A stretch of DNA of 64,000 bases from an uncultured Clostridia bacterium. Lineage in GTDB: Bacteria > Bacillota > Clostridia > TANB77 > CAG-508. The notes under the pieces were generated by a model, which was not told where the DNA came from, did no database searches, and was given only the letters and a program-made list of their open reading frames with translations. The translations under genes were made by a program, and so were the position numbers. The stretch is from contig CAKPIK010000002.1 in assembly GCA_934162365.1 (NCBI GenBank), forward strand, positions 162,176 to 226,175, read 5' to 3'. Every line of letters starts with the position of its first letter. Within the stretch, counting starts at the first letter, position 1. Positions 45,443 to 54,463 of the stretch are shown piece after piece.

Positions 45443-45472
45443 AAGCGAGGTCGAAAAGTGACCTCGCTTTTA
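45443..45472 (+). terminator. Terminator of tRNA-Leu
   Basis: A perfect 10-bp stem AAGCGAGGTC / GACCTCGCTT (45443-45469) follows the CCA end and runs into TTAGTTT. Confidence 0.8.
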
Positions 45473-45555
45473 GTTTGTGTTTAAATTTTAATATAAGTAT
45501 ATAAGTTTTATAAAATATATGTTAAAATATGTTTATAAAAAAAGGAGAAAATAAA

Positions 45556-46911
45556 ATGCAAAAAAATGAAGAATATGTTGTAGATATAATAGATAACGGT
45601 TTTGAAGGAGAAGGTATTGCTAAAATTAATGATTTTACTATATTTATACCAGGAGCAATTAAAGGAGAAAAAGTAAAAATAATAATAGTAAAAGTTTTAA
45701 CTTCATATGCTTTTGGCAAAATTCTAGAAATTATAACTTCTTCTAAAAATAGAAATATTAATATTGATTGTAGAACATATAAGAGATGTGGTGGATGTAA
45801 TTTAAGACATGTGAATTATAAAACAACTTTAGAAATGAAGAAAAATATTGTGCAAAATTTAGTAGGTAAAAATTTAAAAACAAAAATTATTGTTAAAGAT
45901 ACAATAGGAATGGAACATCCATTTCATTATAGAAATAAGGCACAATATCCAATTGGAACAGATAAAGATGGAAATCCAATAATTGGAGTGTTTGCAAATA
46001 GAACACACGAAGTAATTCAAATAGATAAGTGTTTAATTCAAAATGAAGAAGCAGAAACAATTGCAAAATTTATATGCCAATTTGCACAAAAGAACAATAT
46101 TAGCGTATATAATGAAAAAACATGTCAAGGTTTATTGAGACATATAGTTATAAAAGTTGGAATAAAAACTAATCAAATAATGTGCATATTGGTATTAAAT
46201 TCAGAAGAACTTCCAAACGAAGAAAAATTAATAGATGAATTAACAAAACAATTTCCTAATATAACAACAATAGTTAAAAACATTAATAATAAAAATACAA
46301 ATGTAATACTTGGAAAAACAAATATTAATATATTTGGGAATGGATATATCTATGATAAATTAGGAGATTATACCTTTAAAATATCTCCATTATCATTTTA
46401 TCAAATAAATCCAATACAAACAGAAAAATTATATGATTTAGCTTTGCAAGCCGCAAAATTAACAGGTAAAGAAATAGTATTTGATTTGTATTGTGGAATA
46501 GGTACAATTGGTATATATATGGCAAATAAAGCCAAAAAAGTATATGGAATAGAAATAGTAGAAGATGCAATAAAAGATGCAAAAGAAAACTGCAAAATAA
46601 ACAATATAACAAATGCGGAATATTATGCTGGAGATACAGAAAAACTACTTACAGATTTAATAGAAAACAAGAAAATAAAACCCGATGTAATAGTGGTTGA
46701 TCCACCAAGAAAAGGATTAGATAATACAACAGTAGAAAATATATTAAAAATAAAACCAACTAGATTAGTATATGTAAGTTGCAATCCAGCAACATTAATA
46801 AGAGATTTATCAAAACTAGAAGGCAAATATGAAATAAAAGAAATTCAACCAGTAGACATGTTTCCATTTACCAGCCATGTTGAATGCGTATGTGTTCTAA
46901 ATCTTAAATAA
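45556..46911 (+). CDS. rlmD: 23S rRNA (uracil-C5)-methyltransferase, RlmD/RumA family
   Basis: The 451-residue SAM-dependent RNA methyltransferase has an N-terminal TRAM domain (about 4-60) and a 4Fe-4S site (Cys72, Cys78, Cys81 in CRTYKRCGGC plus a later Cys in IDKCLIQ). The methyltransferase core includes FDLYCGIGTIGIYMA, VDPPRKGLD and the catalytic cysteine in YVSCNPATLIRDL. The start is ATG 45556 behind AAGGAG. The exact target uracil (RlmC, RlmD or RlmCD type) cannot be fixed. Confidence 0.9.
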   Translation: MQKNEEYVVDIIDNGFEGEGIAKINDFTIFIPGAIKGEKVKIIIVKVLTSYAFGKILEIITSSKNRNINIDCRTYKRCGGCNLRHVNYKTTLEMKKNIVQNLVGKNLKTKIIVKDTIGMEHPFHYRNKAQYPIGTDKDGNPIIGVFANRTHEVIQIDKCLIQNEEAETIAKFICQFAQKNNISVYNEKTCQGLLRHIVIKVGIKTNQIMCILVLNSEELPNEEKLIDELTKQFPNITTIVKNINNKNTNVILGKTNINIFGNGYIYDKLGDYTFKISPLSFYQINPIQTEKLYDLALQAAKLTGKEIVFDLYCGIGTIGIYMANKAKKVYGIEIVEDAIKDAKENCKINNITNAEYYAGDTEKLLTDLIENKKIKPDVIVVDPPRKGLDNTTVENILKIKPTRLVYVSCNPATLIRDLSKLEGKYEIKEIQPVDMFPFTSHVECVCVLNLK

Positions 46912-46994
46912 AGCCTTATATTTACTCATACAATATTAGGTGGTATGGGTTGACTAAATAAAATAAAAAGTAGAGATTATAGGAGAAATAAAAA

Positions 46995-47528
46995 ATGGTA
47001 TTTAGTATTTTAGCATTATTAGCAGTGTGTATTAGTATATGTATTAAAGATAGAAAAAAATCATTATATGTTCAATCATTAAACTGCTTTTTTGAAGCAA
47101 TATATGATTTTTTAATATCTGCTTTTACAGGCGCAATTTTAAGTATAATAAATTTAATAAGGACTTTTATATTTATAAATAAAAATAAATTTAGTAAATC
47201 TGTATATTTAATAATACTATTTATTTTTGAAGGAATAATTATGATAAATTGTTATTTTTCATGGACAGGGTGGGTTTCACTATTACCAACAATTGGTTCA
47301 ATGATTAGATCATATTGTCTATGGCAATCAAATATGAAATTAGTTAGAATATCTGGAATAACAACAGGAATTTTATACGGCTCTTATTATATTTATTACC
47401 ATAGTTGGTTCATGGTATTAGGTGATTTTATTTTATTACTTACAGGAATATACACACTTTACAAAAATGATATAAGTAAGAAAAATGACAATGCAAAAAG
47501 GTATAAGTGTAGATGTATGGAGTGGTGA
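46995..47528 (+). CDS. YgjV-family membrane protein
   Basis: The 177-residue protein has about six membrane segments. The blocks NLIRTFIFIN and LLPTIGSMIRSYCLWQ, followed by GITTGILYGSYYIYY, match the YgjV (inner membrane protein) family of unknown function. It ends four bases before the next gene. Confidence 0.75.
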   Translation: MVFSILALLAVCISICIKDRKKSLYVQSLNCFFEAIYDFLISAFTGAILSIINLIRTFIFINKNKFSKSVYLIILFIFEGIIMINCYFSWTGWVSLLPTIGSMIRSYCLWQSNMKLVRISGITTGILYGSYYIYYHSWFMVLGDFILLLTGIYTLYKNDISKKNDNAKRYKCRCMEW

Positions 47529-47531
47529 AAA

Positions 47532-48395
47532 ATGATAAATAAAATGAAAATTGACGAAGCATTTGAATTTTATAATATAGAAAAAGCATATAAAGAAAAA
47601 TGTTATAGGTGTGCTGAAAAGATAAATCAAAGTGAATATTATGGAAAGTTATTTAATGATGTATATAATACTTTATATTGTGATGATTTTATTAAAATAA
47701 AAGAATTATGGAAGGTAAAAGATATTAATGAATTATTCGGAAATAATGTAAATCCATTTGTAACAAATTTAATGATAATACTAGGTTATGAATTACATAG
47801 AAATAATATTGATAAATACAGATTAGATATAAATCAAGTTAATATTCATAAAAATAGGGTAAAAGAATGTTTTGAGAGTGACTTAATATATAGAAATTAT
47901 GATGGAGTAAGAATATCACAAATGTTATGGGCAGTATATTTTATTAGAGTTAGAATTATAGAAATAGGAAGATTACAATATGAATATGAGAGTACAGAAA
48001 AAAATATTTCTATAATAAAAATTCATATACCAAAAGGCAAAAAATTAGATTTAATCGAAGTAAAGGATTCAATAAAAGAATCCCAAAATAAAATAAAACA
48101 AATATATGGTTTAGATAAAATTAAATATATCTGTAATTCATGGTTATTAAGTAATCAAATTTATAATATAGTTGATAAAAATTCAAATATTTCACTTTTT
48201 CATAATTTATTTGTTGTTAAAGATGGAGAAAATTGTATTGATGATATTATGAATTTTGTATATGGAGTAAACCAGTGTAGTGATTATAAAGAATTATCTG
48301 AAAATACAACATTGCAAAAGAAAATAAAAGAAAGTTTAATAAATAATCAGAAGTTTTATTTAGGCTTAGGTGTTTTAAGAAAAGAGATTTATTAA
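47532..48395 (+). CDS. GNAT-like acyltransferase-domain protein
   Basis: The 287-residue soluble protein resembles the two-domain acyltransferase family (NAT_N plus GNAT_C). The second half carries the family-like blocks IGRLQYEYES, IIKIHIPKGKKLDLIEVKDS and YICNSWLLSNQIYNIVDKNS, ending in SNISLFHNLF. The substrate is unknown. It follows the YgjV-like gene closely and precedes a gene-poor stretch. Confidence 0.6.
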   Translation: MINKMKIDEAFEFYNIEKAYKEKCYRCAEKINQSEYYGKLFNDVYNTLYCDDFIKIKELWKVKDINELFGNNVNPFVTNLMIILGYELHRNNIDKYRLDINQVNIHKNRVKECFESDLIYRNYDGVRISQMLWAVYFIRVRIIEIGRLQYEYESTEKNISIIKIHIPKGKKLDLIEVKDSIKESQNKIKQIYGLDKIKYICNSWLLSNQIYNIVDKNSNISLFHNLFVVKDGENCIDDIMNFVYGVNQCSDYKELSENTTLQKKIKESLINNQKFYLGLGVLRKEIY

Positions 48396-48540
48396 AAACA
48401 AAGAATATTATAAATATAGATGTTAGATCAAAAATTGATATAGTTATAAAAAGAACACATTATGTAATGGAAAAAAAGTAATTTCTTTTATATTGTTAAA
48501 AATGTTTAGTATAATATATGTATATTTGATAAGGCAATTT

Positions 48541-48657
48541 ATGAGTAAAAATTTAATTAAAAATGAAAATAATATTATTTTTTATGAAGATGAAAATGGT
48601 AAAATGCATAAAGAATTAAAAAACAAGGTAAGAGTAAGAGTAGAAGTAGAAAATTGA
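48541..48657 (+). CDS. Possible 38-residue peptide or gene remnant
   Basis: ATG 48541, seven bases after AAGG, opens a 38-residue frame containing NNIIFYEDENGKM and a basic VRVRVEV end. It faintly recalls the N-terminus of RhuM-type proteins but is far too short. It may be a remnant. Confidence 0.3.
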   Translation: MSKNLIKNENNIIFYEDENGKMHKELKNKVRVRVEVEN

Positions 48658-48661
48658 TATA

Positions 48662-48702
48662 TACATAATAAACATTCAACCATTAAGAGTGCTTATTATG
48701 TA
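48662..48702. repeat. Imperfect inverted repeat
   Basis: TACATAATAAACATT (48662-48676) pairs with AGTGCTTATTATGTA (48688-48702), with one mismatch and one G-U. No T tract follows. Confidence 0.55.
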
Positions 48703-48899
48703 GTAGTCAGTTATACTTAAACATATAAAAAGCAACTATTCATAATTAACGAACACGGCACGTAGAGTGTGTGGCAGTGCTACAACTAAAACAAGATATG
48801 GAATACTTGATTTTGCAGTAACTAAACAGATGTAAGGATAAATAATTGCAGTTTTTTATGATAAAATATCTAATATATTTAATATAAGAGGAAATAGAA

Positions 48900-49727
48900 A
48901 TGAATTATTATGAAGAATTAAACAGAGTAATAGATAAAATAGAAGAGAATCTAACAGAAGATATAGATTATAGAGATTTAGCCAAAATTGTAGGAACATC
49001 AAGTTACACATTACAAAGAATATTTGTATTTTTAACTGGTATTACTCTAACAGAATATATAAGAAAAAGAAGATTAAGTAATGCCGCTGAAGAATTGTTA
49101 TCAACAGATATAAAAATAATAGATTTAGGTTTAAAATATCAATATGATTCTCCGATATCATTTTCAAATGCTTTTAAAAAAATGCATGGAATTAGTCCAC
49201 AAAATTTAAGAAAAAATGAATTAACTTTAAAAGCATTTCCTAAAATTGAGTTTAAACCAACAATAGAAACAATAGAAGAATTAGAATATAGAATTATAAA
49301 CCTAGAAAAACAGAAATTTTATGGAATAACAACAGGAATAATTCAAAAAAACAATAGTAAGGCAATAAGAGATTTGTTTAATAAATCAAGAAATGAAAAA
49401 ATAATTGATTTTATAATAGATAATAGTAATGGAAAAGAACTGTATTATGGTGCAAGTATAGATATATATGATGGAGATTTAACAAATAAGATGCAATATT
49501 ATATATTAGGAAATAAAACGAGAAAAGATTTTGTAACTATAGAAATTCCAAGGTCAACATGGGCATGTTTTAGATTAAGTACCAAAGAACAAATAGATAT
49601 ATTAAAATTATACAATACAATATATACTAAATGGCTACCATCATCAAAATATACCGAAATACTAAACTATCCACAATTAGAAATTTATTATGAAAGTACT
49701 TGTGAAATATGTATTCCAGTAAAATAA
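48900..49727 (+). CDS. AraC-family regulator with GyrI-like effector domain
   Basis: The 275-residue protein has an N-terminal AraC DNA-binding domain (about 8-105: DLAKIVGTSSYTLQRIFVFL and SPISFSNAFKKMHGISPQNL) and a C-terminal effector-binding domain (about 125-275) like GyrI/Rob. Such regulators sense small molecules and commonly activate a nearby transporter. The peptide/ABC-exporter operon lies just downstream on the same strand and is a plausible target. Confidence 0.85.
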   Translation: MNYYEELNRVIDKIEENLTEDIDYRDLAKIVGTSSYTLQRIFVFLTGITLTEYIRKRRLSNAAEELLSTDIKIIDLGLKYQYDSPISFSNAFKKMHGISPQNLRKNELTLKAFPKIEFKPTIETIEELEYRIINLEKQKFYGITTGIIQKNNSKAIRDLFNKSRNEKIIDFIIDNSNGKELYYGASIDIYDGDLTNKMQYYILGNKTRKDFVTIEIPRSTWACFRLSTKEQIDILKLYNTIYTKWLPSSKYTEILNYPQLEIYYESTCEICIPVK

Positions 49728-49771
49728 GTTAATAAAACTGAAATCAAAAAAATTAATAAAAACATCTCTAA

Positions 49772-49798
49772 AAAACATATAATAAAAATATATGTTTT
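49772..49798 (+). other. Hairpin just before the small-peptide gene
   Basis: A perfect 10-bp stem AAAACATATA / TATATGTTTT (49772-49798) with a 7-nt loop ends four bases before the GGAGGTG ribosome site. It could terminate the araC transcript weakly or regulate the operon. Confidence 0.55.
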
Positions 49799-49813
49799 AA
49801 CGGAGGTGTTTTT

Positions 49814-49990
49814 TTGAATATATTAGATTTAAATAATAAACTATATGGACATAAAAATTTAAAAGAAGGGGAATATGCAAATTTTATAATGGAATCTATT
49901 GAACAACAAGAAATGACAAATTTTAATATTGATTGTGCTAATAATAAAGATAATATGTTCAATGAAATAAATAAAGAAATTAAATTTTAG
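49814..49990 (+). CDS. 58-residue peptide preceding ABC exporter genes
   Basis: A TTG at 49814, five bases after GGAGGTG, opens a 58-residue frame beginning MNILDLNNKLYGHKNLKEGE. It is Asn/Glu/Lys-rich with a single Cys at about 43 and no signal peptide or membrane segment. It ends nine bases before the first ABC exporter gene, so all three are probably co-transcribed. Position suggests an exported or regulatory peptide, but no maturation enzyme is adjacent and no family is recognised. Confidence 0.55.
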   Translation: MNILDLNNKLYGHKNLKEGEYANFIMESIEQQEMTNFNIDCANNKDNMFNEINKEIKF

Positions 49991-49999
49991 GAAAATATT

Positions 50000-51742
50000 A
50001 TGAATAAAAATATAGTAAAAATATCATTAAAAAATACAGCGATATATATAGTATTATTGGTGTTATTAAGTATGAGTATTTCATATTTGACTTTTTTAAT
50101 ATCAATGAATGTAAAATATGCAATTGATGGAATTTTATTTAATAATTATAATGAAATACCAGTATATCTTAATAAAATTTTGAAGTATAATTATGTATCT
50201 GATTTATTTATTATTGCTATTATAATAATTATATTAAATTTATTAGAAAAATTATTAGATTTTTTTAGAGATAGAATTACAACAAAGTTTAAATTAAAAG
50301 TCAATATAAATTTAAAAAATGCATTATATAAACATGTGTTAAATTTAGAATATGAAAGTTATAATTCATATGATAAAACAGAAATGATGCAAAGAATAAA
50401 TGAAGATGCAGATGTGTATTCAAATTTTTTTAATAGTCAATTTAATGTAATACTAGATATAGTATTTTTAAGTATATTTATTATTAAAGAAGGTACGCAT
50501 TTAAATATATCAATATCAATTTATATTTTCTTTACAATAATTATAATGCTACTATTTTCTGCATGGTATTATAAAAGAATGAATATAAAAATAGAAAACA
50601 TGGTTGTAAAAAGAAAAGAATTATTGAACACAACAATTAATAATATTAATAATTTTAGATTTATAAGAATGTTTAACAAACAAAAAGAAGAAAAAGAAAA
50701 ATATAAAAAATTAAATGATGATTATTGTAAAAAAGAAGTTTCATTTATAAAATTAGTGTTATTTTATGATGTTATTCTTGAACATTTAACTTACTTTAAA
50801 AGTCCAATTGTATATATGATAGGTGGTATTGCTATTATAAATGGAAAAATGACAATGGGTTCATTGATGGCCTTTTATACTCTTGCAGAAAAGATATTTA
50901 ATTATATATATGCCTTTGGTAATAATTTAGAAATAATAGATAATTTTCAAGTAGTAACTAAAAAAATAATTAAATTGTTACAGCTAAAAGAAGAAGATAA
51001 AGAAAATTATTTATATGATTTGAATGGAAAAATAATATTTAATAATGTTTCTATATATATTGATAATCAAATTATACTGAAAAATGTTAATTTCATTATA
51101 GAACATGGGGAACATGTTGCAATTATTGGAGAAAATGGAAGCGGAAAAAGTATACTTGCTAAAACTATTTTGGGATTTTATAAATATGATGGAAATATAT
51201 ATATTAACAACCATAATATAAAGAGACTAAATAAAGAAGATATAAGAAAATATGTTGAATTAGTTTTAGGAGAATCTTATGTGTTTTCTGGAAGTGTATT
51301 AGAAAATATCAAGTTAGATAATGATGTAAATAATAATACAGTGGAACAGACGGTTGTAGACTGTGATATAAAAGAAGATATTGATAAGTTTGAAAGAGGA
51401 TATAACACATTAATTGGAGAAAAAGGAACAAAACTATCTGGTGGTCAAAAACAAAGAATATGTATAGCGAGGAGCTTAATAAATAATAAACCTATTCTTA
51501 TATTAGATGAAGCCTTAAATAAGTTAGATAATAAAACAAGATGTAATATATTATCAAATTTAGATAAAAAATATAATGATAGAACTATTATATTTATTAG
51601 TAACAATTTAGAAATAATAAATTATGTTACTAAAATAATTTATATAAATGGAACATCAACACTTAAAGGTACGCATAATGAATTGTTGACTAAAAGTAAA
51701 GATTATAGAAATTTAATAAAAATAAAAGAAGATGTAATATAA
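50000..51742 (+). CDS. ABC exporter half-transporter, subunit 1
   Basis: The 580-residue protein has an N-terminal six-segment membrane domain (about 1-310) and an ABC ATPase domain. It carries Walker A GENGSGKS, a canonical signature LSGGQKQR and Walker B ILILDEAL. The H-loop position reads FISNNL, so the usual His is missing. With the next gene it would form a heterodimeric exporter. There is no C39 peptidase domain. Confidence 0.88.
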   Translation: MNKNIVKISLKNTAIYIVLLVLLSMSISYLTFLISMNVKYAIDGILFNNYNEIPVYLNKILKYNYVSDLFIIAIIIIILNLLEKLLDFFRDRITTKFKLKVNINLKNALYKHVLNLEYESYNSYDKTEMMQRINEDADVYSNFFNSQFNVILDIVFLSIFIIKEGTHLNISISIYIFFTIIIMLLFSAWYYKRMNIKIENMVVKRKELLNTTINNINNFRFIRMFNKQKEEKEKYKKLNDDYCKKEVSFIKLVLFYDVILEHLTYFKSPIVYMIGGIAIINGKMTMGSLMAFYTLAEKIFNYIYAFGNNLEIIDNFQVVTKKIIKLLQLKEEDKENYLYDLNGKIIFNNVSIYIDNQIILKNVNFIIEHGEHVAIIGENGSGKSILAKTILGFYKYDGNIYINNHNIKRLNKEDIRKYVELVLGESYVFSGSVLENIKLDNDVNNNTVEQTVVDCDIKEDIDKFERGYNTLIGEKGTKLSGGQKQRICIARSLINNKPILILDEALNKLDNKTRCNILSNLDKKYNDRTIIFISNNLEIINYVTKIIYINGTSTLKGTHNELLTKSKDYRNLIKIKEDVI

Positions 51743-51750
51743 GGTGTAAA

Positions 51751-53469
51751 ATGAAAGATAAAATAAAAAGTATAAAGAAAATGTATGAAATTTCAGGATA
51801 TCATAAGCAATTTATAATTTTATTTATTATCATAATAGTTGATGCAATTATAGAAATAATATCCATACCATACATAACTACACAAATGATAGATGTACAT
51901 ATTCCTAATGGTAATATAAAAGCTCTAATAATTTGGGGATGTATTTATATAGTATTTTTGCTTATATCATGTTATTTAACTCTTAAACATTGTAATATTA
52001 GATCAATACTAAAAAGAAGAATTCAAAGAGATTTAAGAGAAAAAGTTTTCAATAAAATGCAAGATATAAAAATTAAATTTTATAATGAAAATGATACTGG
52101 AGTAATATTACAATTCCTACAAGAAGATGTTAATAAATCAGGAGCAATGTTTGCAGAGATAATAACAGAAATGATTTTTATGGGACTAATAAGATTTAGC
52201 ATAGTAGCAATATTTTTAATATTTATTGATTTAAAAATAACATTAATTATTTTAGGATTATATATTATAGGATATCTAGTAACAGTATTTTTTAACAAAA
52301 AGACAATTAGTTTTATAAATAAAATAAGAAAAATAAATATAGAATTATATAATAAAATAAATGAAGGAATTCAAGGCTTTTTAACAATAAAAATTTTAAA
52401 TATTATACAGAAAAAAGAAGAAGAACTAAAAGAAACATTAAAAGAATATGAAACAATTAATAGTAAATTAGAAAAAAATGTAGTAATGTATAATAATATT
52501 TTTGCATTTATAGTATCACTTTCTACAGTAATTATAATATATTTTGGTGGAATTAAAGTTGTACAAGGTGTGATGGCATATGTAGAAATAATGCTATTAA
52601 TTGAATATAGTGGTTCATTAAAATTTGAATTTAATTGGTTTATAAAACATTTAACAGACTTTAACAAATCTTATGTATCTTTTTCTAAAATTTTAAGTTT
52701 TTTAACATTAGATAATGTCGAAAATTTACAGGTAGGAGAAGAATTAAAAAAAATAGAATCAATTGAATTTTCAAATGTACATTTTTCATATACAGGCTAT
52801 GAAAAAAATATCGAAAATTTTAGCTTTAAGCTAAATAACAATGAAAAACTTGCTTTAATTGGTAGAACGGGAAGTGGTAAAACAACAATTGTTAATTTAC
52901 TTTGTAGATTTTACGAACCGGTAAAAGGTGAAATAAAAATTAATGGCATTAATTATTTAGAATATTCTATATCATCACTTAGAAAAAAAATAGGTTATGT
53001 AATGCAAGAAACATATATAGTTTCTAATACAATAATAGATAATATAAAATGTGTTAATAAAGATATTATAGATGAAGAAATACAAAAAATTTTTAAAAAG
53101 TTAAAAATTCATGAAAAGATAATGAAATTAAAAGATGGATATAATACAGATATAAAAAATAATCCGGATATACTATCTACAGGTGAAAGACAAATGATTA
53201 ATTTTGCAAGAATAATGGCAATAGATTGTGATGTTGTAATTTTAGATGAAGTGACATCAGCTTTAAGCTATGAATCTGAAATGCTTATAAATAATGCTAT
53301 TGAAGAAATTACAAAAGACAAGATTGTTATTATTATTGCACATAGATTATCTACTATAAAGAATTGTAATAAAATACTTATAATAAAAGATGGGAAGATA
53401 ATAGAGGAAGGTAATCACGAGGAATTAATTAGTAAGAAACGAGAATATTATGAATTAGTTAATTTGTAA
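51751..53469 (+). CDS. ABC exporter half-transporter, subunit 2
   Basis: The 572-residue partner starts nine bases after subunit 1. It has a membrane domain (about 1-315) and an ATPase with Walker A GRTGSGKT, Walker B VVILDEVTSAL and an intact H-loop IIAHRL. Its signature is degenerate (LSTGERQ). Paired with subunit 1, one ATP site would be canonical and one degenerate, as in known heterodimeric exporters. The substrate is unknown. Confidence 0.88.
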   Translation: MKDKIKSIKKMYEISGYHKQFIILFIIIIVDAIIEIISIPYITTQMIDVHIPNGNIKALIIWGCIYIVFLLISCYLTLKHCNIRSILKRRIQRDLREKVFNKMQDIKIKFYNENDTGVILQFLQEDVNKSGAMFAEIITEMIFMGLIRFSIVAIFLIFIDLKITLIILGLYIIGYLVTVFFNKKTISFINKIRKINIELYNKINEGIQGFLTIKILNIIQKKEEELKETLKEYETINSKLEKNVVMYNNIFAFIVSLSTVIIIYFGGIKVVQGVMAYVEIMLLIEYSGSLKFEFNWFIKHLTDFNKSYVSFSKILSFLTLDNVENLQVGEELKKIESIEFSNVHFSYTGYEKNIENFSFKLNNNEKLALIGRTGSGKTTIVNLLCRFYEPVKGEIKINGINYLEYSISSLRKKIGYVMQETYIVSNTIIDNIKCVNKDIIDEEIQKIFKKLKIHEKIMKLKDGYNTDIKNNPDILSTGERQMINFARIMAIDCDVVILDEVTSALSYESEMLINNAIEEITKDKIVIIIAHRLSTIKNCNKILIIKDGKIIEEGNHEELISKKREYYELVNL

Positions 53470-53579
53470 TATAAGCTTTTCATTTTATATATGGATAATT
53501 TAAATAATTTCATAAAAACATTCTAATGTTGCTTTATAAAATAAAGTTAAGGTTAAAAGGAATGTGACATTGAATAATA

Positions 53580-53608
53580 TTGACTTGATTTTTAAACAAT
53601 GATATAAT
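53580..53608 (+). promoter_or_regulatory. Sigma-A promoter of the small gene at 53695
   Basis: TTGACT (53580-53585) and TATAAT (53603-53608) are 17 bases apart, giving an untranslated leader of roughly 80 bases. Confidence 0.75.
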
Positions 53609-53653
53609 AAAAAAATGTAACACAATATATTGTTGCTTTTGAAAATGAATTTT

Positions 53654-53671
53654 CGGAGGCACAGTCCTCCG
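53654..53671 (+). promoter_or_regulatory. Leader hairpin containing a GGAGG sequence
   Basis: CGGAGG / CCTCCG (53654-53659 with 53666-53671) forms a strong GC hairpin in the leader of the next gene, with a 6-nt loop. No T tract follows. Confidence 0.55.
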
Positions 53672-53694
53672 AGTAATAATAGGGGAAAATGATA

Positions 53695-53952
53695 ATGAAA
53701 AAGTTCAATACAGAAGAAGAACGCAGAGCCTTTAAGTGTGGTGTGGATTATACAACAGATTATATTAAGTTTTGTATAATAAACTATACAGATGATCTCT
53801 TTACTAAAGATCATCGGGAACTAACCTTGAGAACGTTTGATTTTCAATTAAAATTAGTAGATTTCATACAGAAAAAAGGTTACATTCCTAATAGATATAA
53901 CATATCCTTTAAAGATTTTTGCGACGATTATGAAAGATATCGTTTAAAATAA
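53695..53952 (+). CDS. Small hypothetical protein, 85 residues
   Basis: This soluble, charged protein (about 85 residues) begins MKKFNTEEERRAFKCGVDY and is predicted helical, with several Cys, Tyr and Phe residues. G+C is somewhat higher than in its neighbours. I start it at ATG 53695, nine bases after AGGGG, rather than at ATG 53689. It has its own promoter and terminator and is unrecognised. Confidence 0.6.
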   Translation: MKKFNTEEERRAFKCGVDYTTDYIKFCIINYTDDLFTKDHRELTLRTFDFQLKLVDFIQKKGYIPNRYNISFKDFCDDYERYRLK

Positions 53953-53973
53953 TTCTAAGGCTATATTGAACCC

Positions 53974-54001
53974 AAAAAGAGAAACTTAAGTTTCTCTTTT
54001 T
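53974..54001 (+). terminator. Terminator of the small gene
   Basis: A perfect palindrome AAAAAGAGAAACTT / AAGTTTCTCTTTTT is followed by more T residues. Confidence 0.85.
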
Positions 54002-54142
54002 TGCTTATATAAATATGTTGTAAATATAACTAGAAAAAAATATATAAATATGATAAAATAAACGCAATTATGAGATTAATTTATAATATTTGAATATTTA
54101 TTTCTCAATATAAGCCATATAAAAAGAAAAGACTATGATAAA

Positions 54143-54403
54143 ATGCTAGAATTATTATCTGAGGATACGAACGCTCTCTATATATTAACTTCAGGAAATG
54201 ATCCAGATAGATATGCAACAAGTGATGAATTATTTGAGTGCATGAAAAAATATGTTCCAGAAGATAAACTATTTAAGAAAAACTTGGATATAGCAATAGT
54301 AGAAGCTATGAATTGCGACTTAGATACAGTAAATTTTATTGTTGGAAGTTTTTATACTTATGGAACTGTTATAAATAAAATAAAAAATACTAAAATTAAA
54401 TGA
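54143..54403 (+). CDS. Hypothetical protein, 86 residues, possibly a fragment
   Basis: The frame from ATG 54143 has no ribosome site, and an open frame continues upstream to a stop near 54080 without a start codon. This suggests a C-terminal remnant of a larger gene. The visible part is acidic and helical (YATSDELFECMKKYVPEDKL) with no recognised domain. Confidence 0.35.
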   Translation: MLELLSEDTNALYILTSGNDPDRYATSDELFECMKKYVPEDKLFKKNLDIAIVEAMNCDLDTVNFIVGSFYTYGTVINKIKNTKIK

Positions 54404-54463
54404 TTTTTTAGAAGTATGCAATAATATATTGAAGTTTGCATTTAAAATTAAAAGGAGAATATT

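Larger units (their letters stand above)
48396..48899. other. Gene-poor 504-bp interval with remnants
   Basis: No full-size gene is visible. It holds a short frame (48541-48657), a hairpin (48662-48702) and a stretch around 48740-48830 with higher G+C that looks like broken coding sequence (one frame reads ATTKTRYGILDFAVTKQM before a stop). It could be a decayed accessory gene. Confidence 0.45.
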
